This document shows positions 23,363-30,880 of a DNA stretch of 64,000 nucleotides, piece after piece (position 1 is the first letter of the stretch; every line of letters starts with the position of its first letter). The DNA lies in contig NZ_BSRQ01000014.1 of the NCBI RefSeq assembly GCF_030268685.1, positions 1 through 64,000 of the forward strand. The letters are read 5' to 3'. Source of the stretch: Microtetraspora sp. NBRC 13810 (GTDB lineage: Bacteria > Actinomycetota > Actinomycetes > Streptosporangiales > Streptosporangiaceae). A model generated the notes under the pieces. It was not told the DNA's origin and made no database searches. It saw only the letters and a list, made by a program, of their open reading frames with translations. The position numbers and the translations under genes were made by a program.

Positions 23363-24130
23363 CTACTCAGGCATCGGACGGATGCGGTCTACGCGTACCG
23401 CGCGGTCTCCAGGGATGGTGATGGGATCTGCCACCTCAACGACTCGGTTGGCGGCGAGCATCTGTCGCGTGATTGCGAAGACCGGCACGCCCGTGCCGAT
23501 GCCCAGCATGGCGACCTCTTCGGGGGTGGGCATCCTCACTGCCGTCTCTTCGACGATCTCGTCCACCACGATGCCGAGCGTCCGCAACTGGCCAATGTTC
23601 CCGCCGGGCCAGGGTTCGTTCTTCGGGTCGGCTACCGGCGTGCCTTCGACGTCGGCGGCGAGCAGGCAGGAGCGCGACATCTGGCTCGGCTCGCCCTTGG
23701 AGTAGAAGACGAACCGGCGTTCCAGCACCCTGACCCCTGGCTCGACGCCGAACAGGTCGGCCAGGTGCGCGGTGGCCTCGACCCACCGGAACGCCTTGTC
23801 GAGTCGGTATTGCGACCAGGTGATCCCTTGGTCAGCCGTGAACGAGGTGGCGGGTTCGTGCTGAGGGCCGGCGTCGACGCGGTATCGGTCCATGGAGATG
23901 CGCCGGACGGCGGGACGTGCTCGTACGAAGGTGCCGGAACCTCGGCGGGACTCGACCAGGCCCTCAGTGCGGAGCAGGTCGATTGCCCGCCGGATCAGGA
24001 TCTCCGAAACCTCATACTCGTCGGCCAGAGCGCGGTGGGCGGGTAGACGGTCGCCGGGAGTGAGATCGCCTGAGTGGATCATCTCGCGCAGTTGATCCGC
24101 GATCCGCAGATAGGCGTGCGTTTCGGTCAC
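23363..24130 (-). CDS. GntR-family regulator with UTRA domain (second copy)
   Basis: A 255-residue HutC-type regulator with winged helix (LRIADQLREMIHSGDLTPGD, SEILIRRAIDLLRTEGLVE) and UTRA domain (VLERRFVFYSKGEPSQMSRS, VRMPTPEEVAMLGIGTGVP). It shares the fold but clearly not a recent origin with the gene at 22526. Two CGTATACG sites upstream match the GTnTAnAC consensus of HutC-type operators, so autoregulation and control of the divergent gene at 24231 are likely. Confidence 0.85.
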   Translation of the reverse strand: MTETHAYLRIADQLREMIHSGDLTPGDRLPAHRALADEYEVSEILIRRAIDLLRTEGLVESRRGSGTFVRARPAVRRISMDRYRVDAGPQHEPATSFTADQGITWSQYRLDKAFRWVEATAHLADLFGVEPGVRVLERRFVFYSKGEPSQMSRSCLLAADVEGTPVADPKNEPWPGGNIGQLRTLGIVVDEIVEETAVRMPTPEEVAMLGIGTGVPVFAITRQMLAANRVVEVADPITIPGDRAVRVDRIRPMPE

Positions 24131-24182
24131 CGACTCTCCAATTTCGTTGTCTTACTTGACAGGAGGCTACATGCTCATGCAG

Positions 24183-24212
24183 TTCGTATACGAAATCACT
24201 AGCTCGTATACG
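24183..24212. promoter_or_regulatory. Two CGTATACG sites, probable GntR/HutC-type operators
   Basis: TTCGTATACGAA (24183-24194) is a perfect 12-base palindrome and CGTATACG (24205-24212) repeats its core with centres 20 bases, about two helical turns, apart. Both lie between the leftward GntR gene and the rightward gene at 24231. Confidence 0.7.
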
Positions 24213-24230
24213 TGATCCTGGAGGGGGCTC

Positions 24231-24623
24231 GTGCTTGTCCCTCACGACCCGGCCCACGCCGCGCGCCTCACCTACGTGTGGCGTGATGAGCGCTGGCACC
24301 TCCTGGACAATCCGCCCACTGTGGTGCTCGTATCCGACACCACGTCCCAGGGCTCTGAATATCCATCTGTGGCGGCTGCCGAGCGCGCGTTCTGGCGTGG
24401 CGTCGTCGACAGCATCCTGACTCAGACAGACCGCATCGCGTCCATCACGACGCCCCGGGCAGAGATCGCCGTCGTGCTCGACAAACGATCCCGGGCGGCG
24501 CATCTCGTTGAGCGGACGAAGTCCACATGCCTGGCGACGACGTTTGCCGAGCCAGCCGACAGTCTCAGCGCGTGGCGCCAGCGTGCCCGCGAGTTGATCA
24601 GCACATGCGAGCACGTTGCATGA
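24231..24623 (+). CDS. Hypothetical protein, 130 aa, divergent from a GntR regulator
   Basis: GTG start at 24231 follows a strong GGAGGGGG site. The protein is soluble and mixed alpha/beta (MLVPHDPAHAARLTYVWRDE at the start); I recognise no family. Its divergence from a UTRA-GntR gene and the shared operators suggest it is the regulator's direct target. A strong terminator hairpin follows 28 bases after the stop, so it is monocistronic. Confidence 0.65.
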   Translation: MLVPHDPAHAARLTYVWRDERWHLLDNPPTVVLVSDTTSQGSEYPSVAAAERAFWRGVVDSILTQTDRIASITTPRAEIAVVLDKRSRAAHLVERTKSTCLATTFAEPADSLSAWRQRARELISTCEHVA

Positions 24624-24651
24624 CGCGGGGCGCCGAGCTCCGCTGAAAAGC

Positions 24652-24688
24652 GGGCCCGACAGGGCGTGTAGCGACGCCCTGCGGGCCC
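24652..24688 (+). terminator. Rho-independent-like hairpin
   Basis: GGGCCCG-A-CAGGGCG (24652-24666) pairs with CGCCCTG-CGGGCCC (24675-24688): 14 pairs with one bulged A and an 8-base loop. It follows the gene ending at 24623 and is followed by only a short T run, as is common in high-GC actinomycetes. Confidence 0.7.
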
Positions 24689-24793
24689 TTGATCAGGAAA
24701 GGACCTCCTGACCCGATGCCTGACCTTACTGGCTCCCGCCGCTTAGCGTCCGCCCGATGCATCCGCATCCGTCACCGCGCTGAGGTGCCCCCG

Positions 24794-25147
24794 ATGCCGA
24801 TGGGGTGCCGGTGGTGCGGGCATCCGCCGTACGCCCACCGCGGCGAGACGCTGCCCCACCGCCCCCGGCATGACTACGAGCACCCCACCGCGGCGCAGAT
24901 GCGCGCCCGGATGGTCGCCCGCCGCGCTCGCGGCCTCGTCGGCCGGCTCCCCGCAGCGCCCGCGCCGTCCTCCGTCCGCCCGCCCCAGCCGACGCCGATC
25001 GAGGCCGCCGCCACGACCGGCCCGCCCTGGCCCTGCGCCGCGGCGGCGGCCGGCCGCCGGAGATCCCGCTCCCGCCCGGCTGGGCCCACGGCGGCCGTCA
25101 GGCGGTGCCGGCATGACCGCCCCGGTCGCCCGCATCGCCACGCGTGA
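24794..25147 (+). CDS. Small actinomycete protein with CxxC...H motif
   Basis: Residues 4-45 (CRWCGHPPYAHRGETLPHRP, then EHPTAAQMRARMVARRARG) match a frequent small Streptomyces family with a CxxCGH zinc-binding pattern. The ATG at 24794 is preceded by GAGGTG; ATG 24716 is an alternative. The last 60 residues are low complexity, rich in Ala/Pro/Arg, and overlap the next gene by 35 bases, so the true end of the conserved part is earlier. Confidence 0.5.
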   Translation: MPMGCRWCGHPPYAHRGETLPHRPRHDYEHPTAAQMRARMVARRARGLVGRLPAAPAPSSVRPPQPTPIEAAATTGPPWPCAAAAAGRRRSRSRPAGPTAAVRRCRHDRPGRPHRHA

Positions 25148-25544
25148 GCTGCGCTGGGCACTGCGCGCCGAACCCCAGGCGGCCGGGGAAGCGCGGCGGC
25201 TGGCTCGGAACACGCTGGGACTCTGGGGGCTGGAACACCTGGACGATGTCGAGCTGGTCGTCGGCGAGCTGGTGGCCAACGCGATCGTGCACGGCCGCGG
25301 CCCGGTCAGCCTCGCGCTCTTGCACGGCCGGGACTCCCTGCGGGTCGAGGTGGCTGACCAGCGCCCGGACTGGGAGCCCATGGACTCGGACGCGTGGCCG
25401 TCCCTGGACGACGAGCACGGCCGCGGGCTCCCGATCGTGTCAGCCTGCACGGACCTGTGGGGGGTGGAGTACGCCCCTCGGCCCGAGGACGGCAAGGTCG
25501 TCTGGTGCTCCTGGGTGATTCCTCGCCCGAGGGCTGCCGAGTGA
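25113..25544 (+). CDS. RsbW-like ATP-binding regulatory kinase
   Basis: A 143-residue HATPase_c protein: N-box DVELVVGELVANAIVHG (about residues 43-59) and G-box DDEHGRGLPIVSACTD (about 103-118). In this family the kinase domain binds an anti-anti-sigma protein or acts alone in regulation; many stand-alone copies exist in actinomycetes. It overlaps the following 82-residue gene by GTGA, so they are coupled. Confidence 0.8.
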   Translation: MTAPVARIATRELRWALRAEPQAAGEARRLARNTLGLWGLEHLDDVELVVGELVANAIVHGRGPVSLALLHGRDSLRVEVADQRPDWEPMDSDAWPSLDDEHGRGLPIVSACTDLWGVEYAPRPEDGKVVWCSWVIPRPRAAE

Positions 25545-25789
25545 GCCAGGAGCGCCCGGGGCAGGTGCCCGGCCTGGACGAGTACGGCCGCTACATGGGC
25601 CCCTTGCCGTCCAGCGCGATCTCAGCTCAGGCGTTCGGGCCCGCTGAGCGCGATCTGTCCTTGAAGGGCCGCGCGGCGGCGATGGCGGACGAGATCGCTG
25701 ACGAGCTCAAGATCCCGGCCTGGGTGGTTCACCGCTACCTCAAGAGGGCCCGCGAAGAGTGGGCGGCCCGTCCGGCGCCGCCCGCATAG
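25541..25789 (+). CDS. Small hypothetical protein coupled to the RsbW-like gene, 82 aa
   Basis: GTG at 25541 overlaps the stop of the kinase gene. The C-terminal half (MADEIADELKIPAWVVHRYL) has a helix-turn-helix-like pattern, and the N-terminal half is polar. It may be a DNA-binding or partner protein of the kinase. No family is recognised. Confidence 0.55.
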   Translation: MSQERPGQVPGLDEYGRYMGPLPSSAISAQAFGPAERDLSLKGRAAAMADEIADELKIPAWVVHRYLKRAREEWAARPAPPA

Positions 25790-25924
25790 ACCGGCGCGGC
25801 GGCAGACGATCCAGGAGCCACCCTCACGGCTCCGCCGCCGCGTCTCAACCGTCCTCCGCGGACGTCAGCCACCAGGCGGCGTCCGCGGAGGACAACCAGC
25901 AGAGCAGAATCGAACATGTGAGCG

Positions 25925-25942
25925 AGCGCACTCCGGTGCGCT
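25925..25942 (+). terminator. Rho-independent terminator
   Basis: AGCGCAC (25925-25931), loop TCCG, GTGCGCT (25936-25942) followed by TTCTTTTCC. A 7-pair GC-rich stem with a T-rich tail about 135 bases after the small gene ends. Confidence 0.65.
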
Positions 25943-25983
25943 TTCTTTTCCACCTTGGAAGGACAAATCCGGAATCTATGAGG

Positions 25984-26132
25984 ACAGCGCCTTATTCGGC
26001 TCCGCCGGAGCCGTCGCCATCGCCGGCACCACGATCGGCCTGCCTACCCTGCTGACCGTGGTTGTCGCGGTCGTGCTCGCCGGGCTGGGCGTCTACCGGG
26101 TCGCCACCCGCAGCCGTAGGGCCGGCCGGTGA
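25984..26132 (+). pseudogene. Fragment of a small single-span membrane protein
   Basis: The frame ending at TGA 26132 reads SAGAVAIAGTTIGLPTLLTV and VVAVVLAGLGVYRVATRSRR, a clear membrane helix with a basic tail. No start codon is found before the hydrophobic part, and the frame upstream runs through a terminator hairpin, so the N-terminus is lost or displaced. It overlaps the glycosyltransferase start by GTGA, the arrangement expected for a real operon partner. Confidence 0.45.
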
Positions 26133-26398
26133 GACGGCGTCGCGCCGGTCTGCGCGCGGCGGCCGCGGGGGTGGTGACGCTCGCGGCCGGCCTCGCCTGG
26201 ATCGCGATCTACAGGACACGTTCGGTGCCGGGGTGGACGCGTGGGCAGGCGTGTACGCGCTCACCACCGGCGTGCTCGTCGTCCTCCTGGTCGTCACCGT
26301 CTGGCCGCGGAGCTTCCGGCACCTGCCGCCGGTGCCCGGCCGCGTCGTCGCCATCGTGCCGAGCTACAACGAGGACCCGACGGCGATTACTGCCCGTC
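26129..26398 (+). pseudogene. Family 2 glycosyltransferase, frameshifted and truncated
   Basis: From GTG 26129 the first helix reads AAAAGVVTLAAGLAWIAIYR. The coding then continues in another frame near 26215 as AGVYALTTGVLVVLLVVTVW and GRVVAIVPSYNEDPTA, the start of a GT2 domain of hyaluronan-synthase type. After about 26395 the similarity ends and unrelated sequence begins. So at least one frameshift and a large deletion or insertion destroyed the gene. Confidence 0.65.
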
Positions 26399-26501
26399 AG
26401 GAGATGCCCTGGCGGGGAGTACGTATTTTGTACACATCACTTCTCGACCAGTTCTCTTACGCAGCCGAGAGCACAGCGGCTATGCCGACTTCGAGGGGCG
26501 G

Positions 26502-27308
26502 CTACTCTTCGAGCCGGCTGAGCGCGGCTCGGATCATGATGACGGAGTTGTACAAGGCGAGCTCGTCTTCGCTGGCGCCGCTGGTGAGCGCGGACGCCAT
26601 GTCGGGTGTTGTGACTGCGGCCTGGAATCGCAGTGCTGCTTCGTAGACGTTATCGATGATCCCGGTGCTCACGGCGGCGGCGAGCACTTCGCGGGCTTCT
26701 TCGTAGTCGTCGGTGACGCTCATCTGCGCTGGGTCGGCGTAGATGGCGAACTCGGCGGCGTTGGTGGCGTGATCGTAGAGGGCGTTCCACGCGGGGTCGG
26801 GGTCGGGCAGTGCCTCGCTCATGGGCGTCATTCTGCTGCTCACCCAGTGCGTGGTGCTGGGGTTTCGTGCTCTTGGCACGAGCGGGTTGAGAGCAACGCC
26901 GATGGGGATGGACACGAGCGCACCGAGAGCGAAGAACATCCACTGTTGGCGGTGTTCGGCCCTGTCGGTGGCTTTGGTTTCGCTGGCAGGGATGTTGCGG
27001 ATCTTCTCGGCGTCGGACTGGTTGATGGAGAGCAGTTCCTGCTGGCGTTCGGCTGCTTTGGTGGCGTACTTGGCGATGTAGCCGGCGACGGCCTGGTCGG
27101 TCAGGTCGCCGTCCATGGTGAGTTTGCGGATGTCGTGCTGTGTGCCCCTGCGCAGGACTGTCGCTGGTTCGCTGGCCGTGGAAGGGGCACGGCTCCGGTC
27201 GCGTGCTGGATGGCATGGGGCAGCAGTTCGGCGGTGGCCCAGGCAGGTGCGTGAGCTGGTGATCCCGCCTGATCGAAGCTGGGCGGTGGCGGGCGGGGAC
27301 GCCAACAT
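26502..27308 (-). CDS. Chimeric ORF: RepSA fragment joined to a single-span protein
   Basis: One open frame of 268 codons with three parts. Residues 53-87 are a RepSA-type fragment (see 27048-27152). Residues 88-158 contain a charged helix and one membrane helix (WMFFALGALVSIPIGVALNP). Residues 160-268 (from ATG 26831 or 26822) form a soluble helical domain starting MSEALPDPDPAWNALYDHAT. The first 50 residues look non-coding. Translation of only the last part, from 26822 or 26831, is the most cautious reading. Confidence 0.4.
   Translation of the reverse strand: MLASPPATAQLRSGGITSSRTCLGHRRTAAPCHPARDRSRAPSTASEPATVLRRGTQHDIRKLTMDGDLTDQAVAGYIAKYATKAAERQQELLSINQSDAEKIRNIPASETKATDRAEHRQQWMFFALGALVSIPIGVALNPLVPRARNPSTTHWVSSRMTPMSEALPDPDPAWNALYDHATNAAEFAIYADPAQMSVTDDYEEAREVLAAAVSTGIIDNVYEAALRFQAAVTTPDMASALTSGASEDELALYNSVIMIRAALSRLEE
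27048..27152 (-). pseudogene. RepSA-type replication initiator fragment
   Basis: GTQHDIRKLTMDGDLTDQAV followed by AGYIAKYATKAAE is a highly characteristic stretch of actinomycete AICE replication initiators (RepSA family). Both ends break off within 35 residues, so this is a relic. It lies outside the tRNA-Thr-bounded island, which suggests a second, older element once sat here. Confidence 0.6.
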
Positions 27309-27495
27309 CCTGGTCGTGTTCGACGTCGGCTACGACGTGGCGCGACTGGCCTTCCTGCTGGCCGATCTGCCGGTGGAGGGGCTGGGCCGGTTGCGCTCGG
27401 ACCGGGTGCTGCGCTGCCCGGCGCCCTCCCGCGAGCAGTTCGCGCCGGCCAACCCCGACGGCGGCCCGTTGGACCACCGCCGTGAGGCGGTTCCT
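27244..27495 (+). pseudogene. Transposase fragment (DDE type)
   Basis: VRELVIPPDRSWAVAGGDAN, LVVFDVGYDVARLAFLLADL and GLGRLRSDRVLRCPAPSREQ match the middle of a large actinomycete transposase family, where D/A.RL..L...LP...L.RLRSDRV is conserved. The piece starts and ends abruptly and has no start codon. It probably caused the break-up of surrounding genes. Confidence 0.6.
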
Positions 27496-27602
27496 GTCGT
27501 TCGCGCTTGCCTAGCCGCAGGACCGGCGACGGCGCCTGGCTCGCGCTCGTTGCGGTCACCATGGGAACGCCGGCTACGGGATCATGACATCACGTTGCGG
27601 TG

Positions 27603-28574
27603 TCAACTACCTGATGGCGTGAGCACGATCCTGCCGAACACCTCGCCCGCCTTCATCTTCCGGTGGGCCATGACGGCCTGCTCCAGGGGCAGCACCTCGT
27701 GCACCAGCGCGTCCAGCTCGCCGCGGGCCGCCGCGGCGAGCAGTTCGGCGGTCGCGGCGCGCCGGTCGGTCTCCGGCACGGTGTCCGCGCTGAAGGTCGC
27801 GAACGACATCGACTTGCGGAATGCCGCGAACAACTCCATGCCGAAGTCCGCCGCCGGGAAGCCCGCGACCGCGCCGACGGCCACCATGCGGCCGTTCGGG
27901 TTGAGCTTGGTGAAGAACGACGGCAGGTCCGCGCCGGCGGCGATGTCGATGATGACGTCGTACGCCGGGGGAGCGTCCTCGCCTCCTCCGCCGGAACGGT
28001 CCAGGACGTGGGTGGCGCCCAGCTTGCGCAGGCGGTCGCCACGTTCGGCCGACGACGTCGTGACCGCCACCGCACCGGCGCCGCCACGCACCGCGAGCTG
28101 GACCGCCATGATCCCGATGCCGCCGGCCGCGCCGCGCACCAGCACGGTCTCGCCGGGGACGAAGTGGGCGTGACGAAGGCCGAAATGGGCCACCATTCCG
28201 GAGCTTCCGAGTGTCACCGCGTCGACGGCGGACACGTTCGCGGGGAGGGGGACGAGCGTCGACGCCGGAGCGATCGCCCGCTCCGCGTAGCCGCCGCCCG
28301 GGCCGGTGAACGCCCACACGCGCTGACCGGCCCATGACGGGTCGACGCCATCGCCGACGGCGGTCACGGTGCCCGCTATCTCGCCGCCCAGGATGTGGCC
28401 TTCCTTGTAGCCGTACGCGGCCAGGGCGCCGCTGAGGACCATGGCGTCGACGCCGGCGACGCCGATCGCCTCGGTGGTGATCAGCACCTGCCCGCCGGCG
28501 GGACTCGGGTCGGGGAGGTCGATGACCGCGAGGCCTTCGGGGCTTCCGAACGACTGGATGGCGACTGCCTTCAA
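27603..28574 (-). CDS. Zinc-binding-dehydrogenase-family NADP quinone oxidoreductase
   Basis: A 323-residue MDR-family oxidoreductase: GroES-like domain (residues 25-120, LGGEIAGTVTAVGDGV), Rossmann domain with VLVRGAAGGIGIMAVQLA (about 140-157). No structural-zinc cysteine cluster is present, as in quinone oxidoreductases. The TTG start at 28574 is chosen because AAGGAG lies six bases upstream; the 12 codons before it are untranslated leader. The divergent TetR gene at 28649 is the likely regulator. Confidence 0.85.
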   Translation of the reverse strand: MKAVAIQSFGSPEGLAVIDLPDPSPAGGQVLITTEAIGVAGVDAMVLSGALAAYGYKEGHILGGEIAGTVTAVGDGVDPSWAGQRVWAFTGPGGGYAERAIAPASTLVPLPANVSAVDAVTLGSSGMVAHFGLRHAHFVPGETVLVRGAAGGIGIMAVQLAVRGGAGAVAVTTSSAERGDRLRKLGATHVLDRSGGGGEDAPPAYDVIIDIAAGADLPSFFTKLNPNGRMVAVGAVAGFPAADFGMELFAAFRKSMSFATFSADTVPETDRRAATAELLAAAARGELDALVHEVLPLEQAVMAHRKMKAGEVFGRIVLTPSGS

Positions 28575-28629
28575 TGCCGTCTCCTTGTTCTGTCGGGACC
28601 CTGGGGACACTAGTGGACGCCCCCGTCCG

Positions 28630-28639
28630 TTTAGCTAAA
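28630..28639. promoter_or_regulatory. TTTAGCTAAA palindrome between the oxidoreductase and TetR genes
   Basis: A perfect 10-base palindrome in the 74-base divergent promoter region, ten bases before the TetR start. It is also compatible with a -10-like element for a leaderless TetR transcript. A TetR operator is the simplest reading. Confidence 0.5.
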
Positions 28640-28648
28640 GTGAGAACG

Positions 28649-29299
28649 GTGACCGGCCGTTTGACTCACAACCTGCGCTCCGACGCCCTGGACAACCGCG
28701 AACGCATCCTCGACGCCGCCCGCGCGGCGTTCGCCGCCGAAGGTCTGCACGTGCCGATGCGGGAGATCGCTCGCCGCGCCGGAGTCGGCCCGGCCACCCT
28801 GTACCGGCGCTTCCCGACCAAGGAGATGCTGGCCACCGAGGCGTTCATCGACCAGATGCGCGCGTGTGAGGTCATCGTCGAGGAAGGGCTGGCCGACCCG
28901 GATCCGTGGCATGGCTTCTGCCGCGTGATCGAACGGACCTGTGAGCTGCACGCCCGCGACCGGGGGTTCACCGCGGCCTTCATGTCCGCCTTCCCCAACG
29001 CGATGGATTTCGCCGCGAGCCGCGAGTACACGCTGAACGCCGTCGCCGAACTGGCCCGCCGCGCCAAGGCCGCCGGCCACCTGCGTCCCGATTTCGTCCT
29101 GGACGACCTGATCCTCGTCCTCATGGCCAACAACGGCATCGACGCCACCTCACCGGCCGGCCGGGTCGCGGCCTGCCGGCGCTTCGCCGCCCTCGCGATC
29201 CAGGCGTTCCGCGCATCCCCGGACGCCTCGCCGCTGCCACCGGCGGCCCGGATGGTGCCCGCGATGTCGATCCCCCGACACACCATCGACCGACGCTGA
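28649..29299 (+). CDS. TetR-family transcriptional repressor
   Basis: A 216-residue protein. The DNA-binding domain spans residues 13-62 (RILDAARAAFAAEGLHVPMR, VGPATLYRRFPTKEMLA). The ligand domain follows and includes an AFMSAFPNAMDF segment. GTG 28649 is chosen; GTG 28640 is possible. It is divergent from the quinone oxidoreductase gene, as is usual for TetR regulators that respond to quinones or electrophiles. Confidence 0.85.
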   Translation: MTGRLTHNLRSDALDNRERILDAARAAFAAEGLHVPMREIARRAGVGPATLYRRFPTKEMLATEAFIDQMRACEVIVEEGLADPDPWHGFCRVIERTCELHARDRGFTAAFMSAFPNAMDFAASREYTLNAVAELARRAKAAGHLRPDFVLDDLILVLMANNGIDATSPAGRVAACRRFAALAIQAFRASPDASPLPPAARMVPAMSIPRHTIDRR

Positions 29300-29444
29300 G
29301 AAGCGCCGCCCCGGACCAATGGAGCCAGGGCCGCCTGGAATTCCACGTCGAGGACGACGCCGCCGTCGAGAAGCCGGTCATCGAGGCGAACCAGCACGGC
29401 TGGAGCCTGATGTTGCCCGACCTGCGCCCGTATGTCGGCGGCTG

Positions 29445-29819
29445 TCACGTCTCGGTGATGGAGAAGGCGTTGCCGTCGGGGTCGCGGAAGGCGAACATCG
29501 GTGGTACGCCGGGCCATCGCAGGATCTCATCGGTATCAACGCCGGCGGCGTTGAGGGCCGTGTGCGCGGCCGCTGCGTCGTCGGTGGTGAACCGGATGGT
29601 GATGGGGCCGCGGGTGACGACTTCGGTGGCCTGCTCCAGCGTGACGACGACGTTGTCGCCGACGGGTGCGAGCTCGATCCACCGTCCGGTCGGGATCGAC
29701 TCGTCGCGCAGTACCGTGAAGCCGAGCGTGTCGACGTAGAACCGCAGCGCTCGGTCCTGGTCGTCGACCGGCACGCTGACGGTTCGGACACCCGTGACGA
29801 CCGGCTTCGGCGCGGTCAT
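29445..29819 (-). CDS. VOC (glyoxalase/bleomycin-resistance fold) protein
   Basis: A 124-residue protein with the paired beta-alpha-beta-beta-beta modules of the vicinal-oxygen-chelate family: VRTVSVPVDDQDRALRFYVD, LGFTVLRDE, and PPMFAFRDPDGNAFSITE. The terminal Glu and early residues can hold a metal. ATGA overlap couples it to the ArsR-SRPBCC gene, a frequent pairing in actinomycetes. The substrate is unknown. Confidence 0.85.
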   Translation of the reverse strand: MTAPKPVVTGVRTVSVPVDDQDRALRFYVDTLGFTVLRDESIPTGRWIELAPVGDNVVVTLEQATEVVTRGPITIRFTTDDAAAAHTALNAAGVDTDEILRWPGVPPMFAFRDPDGNAFSITET

Positions 29820-30580
29820 GATGTTTCGCCTCCGTACATGAGCGAGCCTGGCGTGGTGAGTTCCCGGCCCGTTTCGAGCCAGGTCTTGAGCCCGGAGAGG
29901 ATCATCGGCCAGCCGCCGTAGAGATGCGCGTCGGCGTCCGCGGCGAGTTGGTCGTGTCGGACGACGAGCCTGCAACTGTCGTCGACCTGCTCGATCTCCC
30001 AGGTCACCCGGCTGGTGCCCTGGCGGGAGATGTCGTCGTCCCAGATGGCGTGGTATGTCTGCACGAGCCGCCGGGGCGGGTCGACCTCGAGATTCTCCCC
30101 TTCGATCAATCCGCCAGGCACGCCGTCGTGCGTGACCCTGTAGGCGGATCCCGTGGCCCAGGCGGATTCCACGCGGGCACCGAACTGGAACCGCGCCCGG
30201 GTCTCGGGATCGGTGATCGCCTGCCACAGCCGCTGCGGTGTGGTGCGGATGTAGATCTCGAACACCTTCTCCACACTTGTCTCCAGATCTCGTTTCAGGT
30301 CGACGAGGCCGGCCGCCCACGTCTCGGTGTATTTGCTGACCCACCGGTCGTGGATGAGACGGATCGGCACGGGGTTCAGGAAGTGCAGCTTCTCCCTGCC
30401 TCGCCGGTCCGACACGACCACACCGGCCTCCTCGAGCAGACGAAGGTGCTTCGCCACGGCGACCCTCGTCATCGCGAACCTGCTCGCCAGCGCGTTCAGC
30501 GACTGCCCGTCCTGGCGGAACAGCTCGTCGAGCAGCTCCCGGCGCGTCGGATCCGCCAGCGCCCTGAACACCTCTTCCAC
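29816..30580 (-). CDS. ArsR-type winged helix fused to an SRPBCC (AHSA1) domain
   Basis: A 254-residue protein. Residues 1-95 are an ArsR-like winged helix (VFRALADPTRRELLDELF, MTRVAVAKHLRLLEEAGVVV), and residues 100-250 an AHSA1-type SRPBCC domain (VFEIYIRTTPQRLWQAITDP, GRELTTPG). The GTG at 30580 is the start. The fusion suggests a ligand-responsive regulator of its own operon with the downstream VOC gene. TAGGAAACCAAATGGTTTC upstream (30591-30609) contains GAAACCAAATGGTTTC, a perfect palindrome and likely operator. Confidence 0.85.
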   Translation of the reverse strand: MEEVFRALADPTRRELLDELFRQDGQSLNALASRFAMTRVAVAKHLRLLEEAGVVVSDRRGREKLHFLNPVPIRLIHDRWVSKYTETWAAGLVDLKRDLETSVEKVFEIYIRTTPQRLWQAITDPETRARFQFGARVESAWATGSAYRVTHDGVPGGLIEGENLEVDPPRRLVQTYHAIWDDDISRQGTSRVTWEIEQVDDSCRLVVRHDQLAADADAHLYGGWPMILSGLKTWLETGRELTTPGSLMYGGETS

Positions 30581-30593
30581 ACACTCGACGATA

Positions 30594-30609
30594 GGAAACC
30601 AAATGGTTT
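30594..30609. promoter_or_regulatory. GAAACCAAATGGTTTC inverted repeat upstream of the ArsR-SRPBCC gene
   Basis: GAAACCA-AA-TGGTTTC, 14 of 16 positions paired in a perfect arm arrangement, lies 14-29 bases upstream of the ArsR-SRPBCC start. This is the usual place for an autoregulatory ArsR site. The rest of 30610-30880 shows no gene. Confidence 0.55.
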
Positions 30610-30880
30610 CATGTCAAGCCTGGCGAGGCGTGCCGACGGGTTCCAAGCCCTGTCAAGGCGCTGAGGGTGTGGCCGGAGCGCCCCGTTATGGCCTCCTTGA
30701 GTGCTCTTGTTGTGCTCTCGTCCTGACGTTTGGATCTAGGAGGGTGCTCTTCTGTGGTGGGTCACAAGCGGCGGGTTCTGGCCGCCTCACCCGTGCCGCC
30801 GCCTGTTCCGCCTGGCCCGTTCCTCTCGTAGTGCGCAGGTCGTCGGCCTGCGTCATTTGCCAAGAGAAGGAGTCGTCAGC

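Noticed and set aside
27607-28335. A 242-codon minus-strand frame within the quinone oxidoreductase gene
   Set aside because: Arginine/glycine-rich alternate frame of the better supported gene.
29310-29440. A plus-strand stretch reading LEFHVEDDAAVEKPVIEANQ
   Set aside because: It looks protein-like and may be a relic of an SRPBCC-type gene, but it lacks a start, is only about 45 codons, and I could not settle its family.
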